Of a stretch of DNA of 59,466 bases, positions 52,467-59,466 are shown piece after piece. Source of the stretch: Rhizobiaceae bacterium. GTDB taxonomy: Bacteria; Pseudomonadota; Alphaproteobacteria; Rhizobiales; Rhizobiaceae. The number at the start of each line of letters is the position of its first letter. Positions within the stretch are counted from its first letter, which is position 1. The stretch covers positions 1-59,466 of the forward strand of contig JAHBYY010000018.1 of the NCBI GenBank assembly GCA_019635715.1, written 5' to 3'. The translations under genes and the position numbers were made by a program. Under the pieces are notes generated by a model. That model did no database searches. It saw nothing but the letters and a program-made list of their open reading frames with translations, and was not told where the DNA came from.

Positions 52467-55316
52467 ATGGCTGTTTTCAAGGTCACCACCGCGAAAGACG
52501 TCGTCGATGCGAACGACGGCGTGATGTCGCTGCGCGAGGCGGTCGCCGCTGCGGCGGCAAGCTCCGGCGCCGACACGATTTCCTTCAAGATTCAGGCGAG
52601 CGAGAACACGACGACCATCCAGCTCGAGTCGACGCTGAAGATCGCCGCTGGAAACAATGTGACGATCGACGGCTCGCCCGGCGATCTGTCCGGCAACTAC
52701 TGGATCGACGGCGATTACAAGGGCCAGGCATTCCTGCCCGGCTTCACCATGTTCGAGATCGCCAGCGGCGCCACGGTCAAGCTGTCGAACGTCACGCTCG
52801 CCAACGGCTTCGAGCGCGGCGCCGACGGCATCGACGGCGTGGCCGGCAGCGACGGGCTGAACGGCAACAACGGCACCGGCGATACGGGCAATCCCGGATC
52901 GAACGGCAATGGCGGCACGGGCGGCACCTCGGCGACCACCGCCGGCAAGATGGCGGTCGGCGGCATCGAGAATGCCGGCACGCTGACCCTCGATCGCGTC
53001 AGCTTCACCGGCATGAGCGCCTTCGGCGGGGCCGGTGGCGACGGCGGCCGCGGCGGCCATGGCGGGCACGGCGGCAATGGCGCCCCCAACAATCACATCG
53101 GGGTGGGTGGTGGCGGCGGCGCCGGCGGGCACGCCAACAATGGCGGCAACGGCACCGATGGCGGGTCGGCCGCCGCGGCGATCTACAACCTCGGGACCTT
53201 GACGCTGATCGACACGACGATCGCAGGCGCCAACGCCTATGGCGGCGCCGGCGGTGCCGGCGGCAATGGCGGCATCGGCGGCGGCGGCGGCAAGGGCGGC
53301 GCCAGCACGGGCGCGGGCAACCACGGAGGATATGGCGGATACGGCGGAAACGGTGGCGATGCCGGCATCTCCGGCAATGCCGGGGATGCCGCGAGCGCCA
53401 TCCTCAACGCCGGCACGATCCTGTCGTCGGGCAAGTTGGCCGCGTTCCTCGGGAACGAGACCGCAGGCTTGTCATCGGCGGCTCTCCGCGGCAACGGAGG
53501 CGGTGCAGGGGCGGGTGGAAGCGGAGATCCGAAGGGCGACAACGGCATTGCCGGCAAGGCGGGCAAGGCCGGCATCGCCGGCACGGACGGCGTCGAGGCC
53601 GGGTCGAACCACATCCTCGGCTCCGTCGGCCAGGCAAGCTTCGTCGAAAACACCTTCATCATCGTGTCGCCGAAGACGATCATCGACGAAGGTGGTTTGG
53701 CGCAGTTCGGCATCAGCCGGCTTGGCGACTCCTCCAAGGCGGTCAGCATCGACTGGGCCATCACCGGCCTCGGCGCGGCCGACTTCAAGACCGGGCAGGC
53801 GCTGAGCGGAACCGCGACCTTCGCCGCCGGCGACTCCGGGCTCAAGCTGGTGACGATCTATGCCGCCGCCGACGGGCTGGCCGAGGGCAACGAGACCTTC
53901 ACGCTGGCCTTGAAGAACGCGTCCTCAGGCACGGCGGCGGGCGTCAACAGCTCGGTGAAGGTGACGATCGACGACGAAAACCAGCCGCCGACCTCGCTCA
54001 GCCTGTCGAAGACGACGGTCGCCGACGATGCGGCGGTCGGCGCCACGGTAGGCACGTTTTCCGGCACCGATCCGGATGGGGATGCGCTCACCTTCGCGCT
54101 GCTCAGCAATGTCGGGAACTATTTTTCCGTCTCCGGCGGCAACAAGCTGGTCGTCGCCAAGGCGCTCGACCCCGGGCAGCATGCCTACAACCTCTTCGTT
54201 CAGGCCAATGACGGCCATGGCGGAACCTTCGCCAAGTCGGTCACCGTGAGGCTGCAGGGCTATGTCGACGGGACCGACAAGGGCGAGACGCTCGACGGCA
54301 GTTCCGGGATCGACAAGATCTTCGGCTATGCCGGCGCCGACACGCTGAACGGCCTCGCCGGCGCCGACGTCCTCGACGGCGGCACCGGCATCGACAAGAT
54401 GGTCGGCGGCGACGACGACGACACCTATTTCGTCGACAATGCGGGCGACGTGATCGTCGAGACCGCCACCGGCGGCGCCGCCGACGTCGTCAAGGCCGCG
54501 GTCAGCTACGACCTGCTCAACGGCGTCCATGTCGAGCATCTGATGGCCATCGACCCGGCCGCTGCCACCAAGATCAACCTCTACGGCAACAATCTCGCCC
54601 AGACGATCACCGGCAACGCCGGCGCGAACATCCTGTCGGACGGTGGCAAGGGTGCCGCCGATATCCTGATCGGGCTCGGCGGCGACGACACCTATCGCGT
54701 CTACAATTCCGGCGATTTCATCAAGGAGACGTCGACACAGGGCGCGAACGACACGGTGCTGGCAGCGGTGAACTATACGCTCGGTGGCGGGGTCTATGTC
54801 GAGACGCTTTCCACGCTCGACGCGAAGGGCACCGCGCCGCTGGCGCTCTACGGGAATGAGTTGAAGCAGACGATCATCGGCAATGCCGGCGCCAACTCGC
54901 TGCGCGGCTATGGCGGCGACGACATCATCAAGGGCGGCGACGGTGACGACCGCATCAGCGGCGGCGACGGCAACGATACGTTGACCGGCGGTGTCGGCAG
55001 GGACTGGTATTATTTCAGCTCGCCGCTCGATGCGGCGAACAATGTCGACACGATCACCGGCTTCAGCGGCGCCGATTCGATCTATCTTGCCGCGTCGGTC
55101 TTCACCAAGGCGGGTGCCGCCGGAACGCTCGCGTCCGGAGCCTTCTGGTCGAACACGACCGGCCTTGCCCATGACGGCAGCGACCGCATCATCTACGACA
55201 GCGGCACCGGCAGGATTTATTACGATCCGGACGGCACGGGAGTGGCCGCGAGCACGCTGTTCGCCGTCGTCGGGACGGGGCTGCCGATCAACAGCGCGGA
55301 TTTCGTCATCTACTGA
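52467..55316 (+). CDS. Large secreted RTX protein with CSLREA, Gly-rich beta-helix and Calx-beta domains
   Basis: The 949-residue protein has no Sec signal. Residues ~1-45 (VTTAKDVVDANDGVMSLREA) match a CSLREA-type domain. Residues ~115-340 alternate Gly/Asn-rich runs (GGAGGDGGRGGHGGHGG) with beta-helix turns such as GTLTLDRVSFTGMSAFGG. Residues ~398-505 resemble Calx-beta (EGNETFTLALKNA), ~506-600 cadherin-like, and 611-653 and 813-843 RTX nonapeptides (GGDGDDRISGGDGNDTL) that bind calcium. Two ~90-residue RTX-linked modules repeat between them. Type I secretion from the C-terminus is likely, but no secretion genes are adjacent. ATG 52467 follows GGGGGTAG. Probable adhesin or matrix protein. 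Confidence 0.88.
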   Translation: MAVFKVTTAKDVVDANDGVMSLREAVAAAAASSGADTISFKIQASENTTTIQLESTLKIAAGNNVTIDGSPGDLSGNYWIDGDYKGQAFLPGFTMFEIASGATVKLSNVTLANGFERGADGIDGVAGSDGLNGNNGTGDTGNPGSNGNGGTGGTSATTAGKMAVGGIENAGTLTLDRVSFTGMSAFGGAGGDGGRGGHGGHGGNGAPNNHIGVGGGGGAGGHANNGGNGTDGGSAAAAIYNLGTLTLIDTTIAGANAYGGAGGAGGNGGIGGGGGKGGASTGAGNHGGYGGYGGNGGDAGISGNAGDAASAILNAGTILSSGKLAAFLGNETAGLSSAALRGNGGGAGAGGSGDPKGDNGIAGKAGKAGIAGTDGVEAGSNHILGSVGQASFVENTFIIVSPKTIIDEGGLAQFGISRLGDSSKAVSIDWAITGLGAADFKTGQALSGTATFAAGDSGLKLVTIYAAADGLAEGNETFTLALKNASSGTAAGVNSSVKVTIDDENQPPTSLSLSKTTVADDAAVGATVGTFSGTDPDGDALTFALLSNVGNYFSVSGGNKLVVAKALDPGQHAYNLFVQANDGHGGTFAKSVTVRLQGYVDGTDKGETLDGSSGIDKIFGYAGADTLNGLAGADVLDGGTGIDKMVGGDDDDTYFVDNAGDVIVETATGGAADVVKAAVSYDLLNGVHVEHLMAIDPAAATKINLYGNNLAQTITGNAGANILSDGGKGAADILIGLGGDDTYRVYNSGDFIKETSTQGANDTVLAAVNYTLGGGVYVETLSTLDAKGTAPLALYGNELKQTIIGNAGANSLRGYGGDDIIKGGDGDDRISGGDGNDTLTGGVGRDWYYFSSPLDAANNVDTITGFSGADSIYLAASVFTKAGAAGTLASGAFWSNTTGLAHDGSDRIIYDSGTGRIYYDPDGTGVAASTLFAVVGTGLPINSADFVIY

Positions 55317-55342
55317 TCCGCCCCCGCGCAAGGGTGGCGGCG

Positions 55343-56470
55343 TCAGTCCGCCACTCCGAAAGTCCGCTCCAGCCAGGCCCCGGGCAGCGCGGGAACGAAA
55401 TTGCCGTCGCGTCCGGCCATGTCCTCGTTGGCGACCAGCGCGTTGAGGATGGCCTCCTCCATCGACTGGACGACCGCGTCGAAGAAGCGATCGATGTCCG
55501 TATCGGGAATATAGGCCGCCTGTGCCAGCGCACCGGACCGGCTTCGTACCGCGTCGGCATTGGCGGTGGTGAAGGCGAGGAAAATATCGCCGGAGCTGTT
55601 GTATCCATAGCCGCCGGTGAGTGCCACGCCGAGCGGCATGCGGCGGGCCAGCCGCCGCATCTGGTGGGCGACGAACGGCGCGTCGGTCGCCACGACACCG
55701 ATGATCGAGCTCTTCTCGGCGCGCGGCGTCCCTTCCCGAATTGGCGGCTCCGCCAACTGCAGGCCGGCGCGCACGCCACGGATGGTCAGATTGGCGCGGC
55801 TGCCGAAATTCGACTGGACGAAGGCACCGACCGTGTAGCGCCGGCCGCCCCATTCGACGAGGCGCGACGCAGTCCCCGAGCCGGCCTTGAAGCCGAAGGT
55901 AATCATGCCGGTGCCGCCGCCGACGCTGCCTTCCTCGATCGGTCCGCCGGACGCCGCGTCGAGGGCCGCTTCCGCATCGGCGAAGCCGACATGGTGGCCG
56001 TTGATGTCGTTGAGGAAGCCGTCATAGGTCTCGCCCGCCACCGGCAGCGCCCAGGCGCCGTCCAGCGCCTCGGGAACGACCCGCTGCGTCCAGCGCAGCG
56101 TCGCGTCGCGCGTCACCCCGCAGGAATGGGTGTTGGTGATGGTGATCGGCAGGTTGAAGGCGCCCAGCTCCTCGATCAGGTGCGAGCCGGTGAATTCGCC
56201 GTCGCCGTTCTGCCGGAACATGCCGGCGAACACCGGCGTCGCCAGGTCGGCGCCGGAGCGCGGCAATATCGCGGTGACGCCGGTGCGCACCGGGCCCTTG
56301 CCCGTGACCAGCGGCCCTTCGCCGGCGATCAGGGTGCGATAGCCGACGCGGACGCCGGGCACGTCGGTGATCGCGTTGCACGGGCCCGGCGTCCCCTCGA
56401 ACGGAATCCGGAAGCGGCGTGCCCTCGGCTTTCCCGAAGGTGTGTGGCGGTACGGGTCGCTGCGGTTCAT
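55343..56470 (-). CDS. P1-family peptidase (DmpA/BapA-like aminopeptidase)
   Basis: The 375-residue N-terminal nucleophile hydrolase has GPCNAITDVPGVRVGYRTL and the self-cleavage site EEGSVGGGTGMI, where Gly-Ser cleavage yields the catalytic Ser. GYGYNSSGDIFLAFTT in the beta subunit is also conserved. DmpA acts on D-amino-acid amides and beta-peptides. ATG 56470 follows GAGGCAGGCACG. It lies 10 nt before xseA's end, same strand; they may be co-transcribed. Confidence 0.93.
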   Translation of the reverse strand: MNRSDPYRHTPSGKPRARRFRIPFEGTPGPCNAITDVPGVRVGYRTLIAGEGPLVTGKGPVRTGVTAILPRSGADLATPVFAGMFRQNGDGEFTGSHLIEELGAFNLPITITNTHSCGVTRDATLRWTQRVVPEALDGAWALPVAGETYDGFLNDINGHHVGFADAEAALDAASGGPIEEGSVGGGTGMITFGFKAGSGTASRLVEWGGRRYTVGAFVQSNFGSRANLTIRGVRAGLQLAEPPIREGTPRAEKSSIIGVVATDAPFVAHQMRRLARRMPLGVALTGGYGYNSSGDIFLAFTTANADAVRSRSGALAQAAYIPDTDIDRFFDAVVQSMEEAILNALVANEDMAGRDGNFVPALPGAWLERTFGVAD

Positions 56471-56480
56471 CGTGCCTGCC

Positions 56481-58049
56481 TCAGAACAGGGAGCCCTGGC
56501 CGCCGGGCGGGCCGGCTTTGCGCTCCGCCGACCTTGGCTTCGGCTTCTGACCGCCGGAGCCTGCCAGCGCCTCGACCTTCCCGTCCGCGAACTGAAGGGT
56601 GAGCGCCGCGCCTGTCGCAATCTCTGCGGCCCGTTTGACGACGGTCCCCTCCTGGTCGAGAACCAGCGCATAGCCGCGCTGCAGGATCGCATCTTCCGAA
56701 AGTTTCAAAGTCGCGATCAGCCGCTCCGCCTGGACATAGCGGGCGCGGGCCCGTTCGAGCTTGCGGTCGATCGCGGTGTCGCCGCGCCTCGACAGCCCGG
56801 CGAAGGCCTGCCGCGCCCTTGCATTGCGGCGCTCGATCGGCGCCACCGTCAAACGGCCGGCGCTGCGAAGCTGTCGGGCGCGGCTCGCCCGAACGCAGGC
56901 GGCGAGAGCCGCGGCGGCCCGCGCCACGTCGCGATTGACCAGCCGGCGCGCCTCGGCGAGGCGGCCGGAGAGCACGGCCGGGCTCAGCCGCGCCGCATCG
57001 AGCCGCGCCCGCTTGCGCGCCGTGTCGTGGGAGAGGCCACGGTCGAGCCGCCCGGCCGCCTCGTCGAAGCGCCGACGCGGCAGGGCAAGCAGCATGTCGG
57101 GCGAGGGCAGGGCGCGCGCAGCGGCGCGCAGATCGGTGCGGCGGCGGTCGGAGAGGCGCGTCATCGCTCCGCTGAGCCGTGCGCCGAGATCGGCGAGGCG
57201 GGCTTCGAGCTCGACCTTGACCGGGACGGCGATCTCCGCCGCGCCGGTCGGCGTCGGCGCCCGCACGTCCGCCGCGAGGTCGATCAGCGTCCAGTCGGTC
57301 TCATGGCCGACGGCGGAAATGATCGGCAGGTCGGAGGCGGCGACGATGCGCACCAGCGCCTCGTCGTTGAACCCCCAGAGATCCTCCAGGCTGCCGCCGC
57401 CGCGCGCCACGATCAGCAGGTCGGGCCGCGGCACCGGCCCGTCGTCGGGCAGGGCATTGAAGCCGTGCACCGCCTCGGCAACCTCGGCGGCCGAGGTCTC
57501 GCCCTGGACGCGCACCGGCCAGACGATGACGTGCAGCGGGAAGCGGCCCTTGATGCGGTGGACGATGTCGCGGATCACCGAACCGGTCGGCGACGTCACG
57601 ACGCCGATCACCCTCGGCATGAACGGCAGCAACTGCTTGCGGGCCGGGTCGAACAGGCCCTCGGCGGCGAGCCGCCGCTTGCGCTCTTCGAGCATCGCCA
57701 TCAGCGCGCCGGCGCCTGCCGGCTCCAGATTGTCGATGACGATCTGGTAGTTCGACTTGCCGGGATAGGTGGTCAGCTTGCCGGTGGCGATCACCTCCAT
57801 GCCTTCCTCCGGCCGGAAGCGCAGACGGCTCATCGTGCCCTTCCAGACGACGGCATCGAGCCGCGCCCTGTCGTCCTTCAGGCTGAAATAGGCGTGCCCG
57901 GAGGAGTGCGGTCCGCGGTAGCCGGAGATTTCCCCGCGCACCCGCACATGCCCGAACTGGTCCTCGACGGTGCGCCGCAGGGCATTGGAAATTTCGCTGA
58001 CGGTGAACTCGGCGGCGTTCGATTTCGATTCGGCCAGAAGGTCGCTCAT
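56481..58049 (-). CDS. xseA: Exodeoxyribonuclease VII large subunit
   Basis: The 522-residue protein starts with an OB-fold domain ([40 protein letters not shown]) followed by [20 protein letters not shown] and [20 protein letters not shown], the XseA catalytic domain signatures. The middle is a long Arg/Ala-rich coiled coil. It degrades single-stranded DNA with XseB, which is not in the window. Divergent from the adenylate cyclase gene. Confidence 0.96.
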   Translation of the reverse strand: MSDLLAESKSNAAEFTVSEISNALRRTVEDQFGHVRVRGEISGYRGPHSSGHAYFSLKDDRARLDAVVWKGTMSRLRFRPEEGMEVIATGKLTTYPGKSNYQIVIDNLEPAGAGALMAMLEERKRRLAAEGLFDPARKQLLPFMPRVIGVVTSPTGSVIRDIVHRIKGRFPLHVIVWPVRVQGETSAAEVAEAVHGFNALPDDGPVPRPDLLIVARGGGSLEDLWGFNDEALVRIVAASDLPIISAVGHETDWTLIDLAADVRAPTPTGAAEIAVPVKVELEARLADLGARLSGAMTRLSDRRRTDLRAAARALPSPDMLLALPRRRFDEAAGRLDRGLSHDTARKRARLDAARLSPAVLSGRLAEARRLVNRDVARAAAALAACVRASRARQLRSAGRLTVAPIERRNARARQAFAGLSRRGDTAIDRKLERARARYVQAERLIATLKLSEDAILQRGYALVLDQEGTVVKRAAEIATGAALTLQFADGKVEALAGSGGQKPKPRSAERKAGPPGGQGSLF

Positions 58050-58123
58050 GCGGCGATTGATCCGGTTTCGGCGCGTGCGGTCAAGCCTGTCGCCGCGCCG
58101 GGGTTTCGGCTAGCTTGCCGTCG

Positions 58124-59443
58124 ATGACGACCGAAGCGCTCACGGCGAGACAGGGGATGGCTGCCAGGATCGGCAGGCTCGTCGCGGCCTATGTCGGCGC
58201 GGGTGCCGACACCGGCGACGCACGGCAGCGGCGTGGCCACGAGATCGTCAATTTCGTCAGCCTGGCGACCGTGGTCTCCAACACCGGCTTCGCGCTGATG
58301 TTCCTGGCGCTCGGACCGCGCACCTACGCGCCGCTGATCGTCGCGCTGCTCGTCTTCTCCGCCGTCTGGGCGCTGACGCCGCTGCTGCACCGTTTCGGGA
58401 CATTGGCGGCCGGCACCTATCTCTGGGCGACCGCCATGGCCGGCGACGCGATCTATGCGATCGTCGCCGGCAAGGCGTCCGGCCTGCACTACTTCCTGCT
58501 CGCCGGTCCGGCGACCATCGTCATGGTGCTCGGCTCGCGCCGGGTCCTGCTGGTCGGCTTCTACTTCGCCATGATGCTGCTGGTCTTCTGCGGGGTCGAG
58601 CTGTTCGTGCCGCCGAAATCGCCGTTCATGGCCCTGCCGGACGCCATGGCGCGCACCATCTTCCTGGCCTCGGTCTGCATCTCGGCGGTCTTCAACCTGC
58701 TGGCGGCGCTCTATACGTTCCGGCGCGCCGAGGACTATCAGGACGCTTTCGAGGCGGAGCATGCGCGCTCCGAGAAGCTGCTGCTCAACCTGATGCCGGC
58801 GCCGATCGCCGCGCGCATGAAGCAGGGCGAGGTGATCGCCGACAGCCACGCGGAGGTGACGATCCTGTTCGCCGACATCGTCGGCTTCACCGGCCGCGCG
58901 GCGCGCATGCCGGCGCCGCGGCTGGTCGCCTTCCTCAACCGGATCTTCCTCGAATTCGACCGGCTGGCGGAACGCCACGGGCTGGAGAAGATCAAGACCA
59001 TCGGCGACGCCTACATGGTGGCTGGCGGTCTGCCCGATCCGAAACCGGGGCAGGCGGCCCTCGTCGCCGACATGGCGCTTGAGATGATCGCCGTCACGCA
59101 GCGCCTGTCGCGCGACTTCGGCGAAGAGGTCAGCGTCCGGATCGGCATCCACAGCGGCCCGGCGGTCGCCGGCGTCATCGGCGAACGCAAGCAGTTCTAC
59201 GACGTCTGGGGCGATACGGTGAACGTCGCCGCCCGCATGGAACAGCATGGCGAGCCGGGCATGATCCAGGTGACGCGCGAAGCCGTGCAGGCGATCGGCG
59301 GCGGTCACCGCTTCACGCCGCGCGGCCTGCTCGACGTCAAGGGCAAGGGGCCCATGGAGGTCTTTGCGCTGGCCGGGCGCGCCGCCACCGCCGCCGCCCC
59401 AGGGGCCGCTGCCCCGGGGGCCGGCGCCCCGGCGGCCGCCTGA
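58124..59443 (+). CDS. Membrane-bound class III adenylate cyclase
   Basis: The 439-residue protein has about six N-terminal helices (residues ~45-205) and a class III catalytic domain with HAEVTILFADIVGFTGRAAR (metal Asp), KIKTIGDAYMVAGG (substrate-specifying Lys) and DVWGDTVNVAARMEQ (Asn, Arg). All key residues are present; adenylate specificity is favoured. The end is an Ala/Pro/Gly-rich tail (AAAPGAAAPGAGAPAAA). ATG 58124 is preferred to TTG 58115. The last 23 nt of the window hold no feature. Confidence 0.92.
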   Translation: MTTEALTARQGMAARIGRLVAAYVGAGADTGDARQRRGHEIVNFVSLATVVSNTGFALMFLALGPRTYAPLIVALLVFSAVWALTPLLHRFGTLAAGTYLWATAMAGDAIYAIVAGKASGLHYFLLAGPATIVMVLGSRRVLLVGFYFAMMLLVFCGVELFVPPKSPFMALPDAMARTIFLASVCISAVFNLLAALYTFRRAEDYQDAFEAEHARSEKLLLNLMPAPIAARMKQGEVIADSHAEVTILFADIVGFTGRAARMPAPRLVAFLNRIFLEFDRLAERHGLEKIKTIGDAYMVAGGLPDPKPGQAALVADMALEMIAVTQRLSRDFGEEVSVRIGIHSGPAVAGVIGERKQFYDVWGDTVNVAARMEQHGEPGMIQVTREAVQAIGGGHRFTPRGLLDVKGKGPMEVFALAGRAATAAAPGAAAPGAGAPAAA

Positions 59444-59466
59444 GCCGGTAGCGTCTCAGTGTCTGG

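Overview
The window looks like a chromosomal segment of an alphaproteobacterium of the Hyphomicrobiales (Rhizobiales), probably near Mesorhizobium/Phyllobacteriaceae. The reasons are high GC, a PdhS/PleC/DivJ-type cell-cycle kinase with a perfect CtrA-type box in its promoter, a phasin gene followed by a tandem anti-Shine-Dalgarno (CCTCCTCCC) small-RNA locus of the alpha-r14/cuckoo kind, a tRNA-His of the alphaproteobacterial type (A73, T72, no G-1), and many ABC importers. No taxon was confirmed by search.

Left part (1-24 kb). A free-standing 23S-rRNA-intervening-sequence-like four-helix-bundle gene sits between inverted arrays of the octamer TAGGGCAG and abuts the stop codon of a glutamine-synthetase-family gene. 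Next come a degenerate receiver protein, isocitrate lyase with a divergent RamB/ScfR-type regulator and a TGTAAA-rich promoter, a pRiA4b ORF-3-like protein, an MHYT-GGDEF-EAL protein, a DMT exporter, a putrescine-type ABC importer (potFGHI order), an AsmA-like protein and acetoacetate-CoA ligase. A 1457-residue histidine kinase, a phasin, the sRNA locus and tRNA-His follow. Glyoxylate shunt, acetoacetate activation and phasin suggest storage-carbon metabolism.

Central part (24.4-41.4 kb). This is a catabolic island: D-2-hydroxyacid dehydrogenase, aldehyde dehydrogenase, TcuA-like flavoprotein, two amidase-signature enzymes, a complete branched-chain/amide-type ABC importer, a GntR/FCD regulator, a PrpF-like isomerase, an isocitrate-lyase/PEP-mutase-family lyase, and a DUF4387 + AtuA pair. 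Three promoters share the exact 16-mer CTGTTGACAGATNACA, with a weaker fourth copy before the second amidase. I propose one GntR-controlled regulon for uptake and breakdown of an amide of a branched or tricarboxylic acid. The substrate is unknown; this is the best candidate here for an undescribed pathway.

Right part (41.5-59.5 kb). A Dpp/Opp-type importer is co-oriented with an M81 (MlrC-like) metallopeptidase and an HTH regulator, which suggests uptake and hydrolysis of a peptide-like compound. After that come an orphan PAAR protein with a helical insert, a small unknown protein, a GFA-family protein, a zinc alcohol dehydrogenase, a large secreted CSLREA/Gly-rich/Calx-beta/RTX protein, a P1 (DmpA) peptidase, exodeoxyribonuclease VII large subunit and a membrane class III adenylate cyclase. 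Coding density is high; stretches without genes are described individually.
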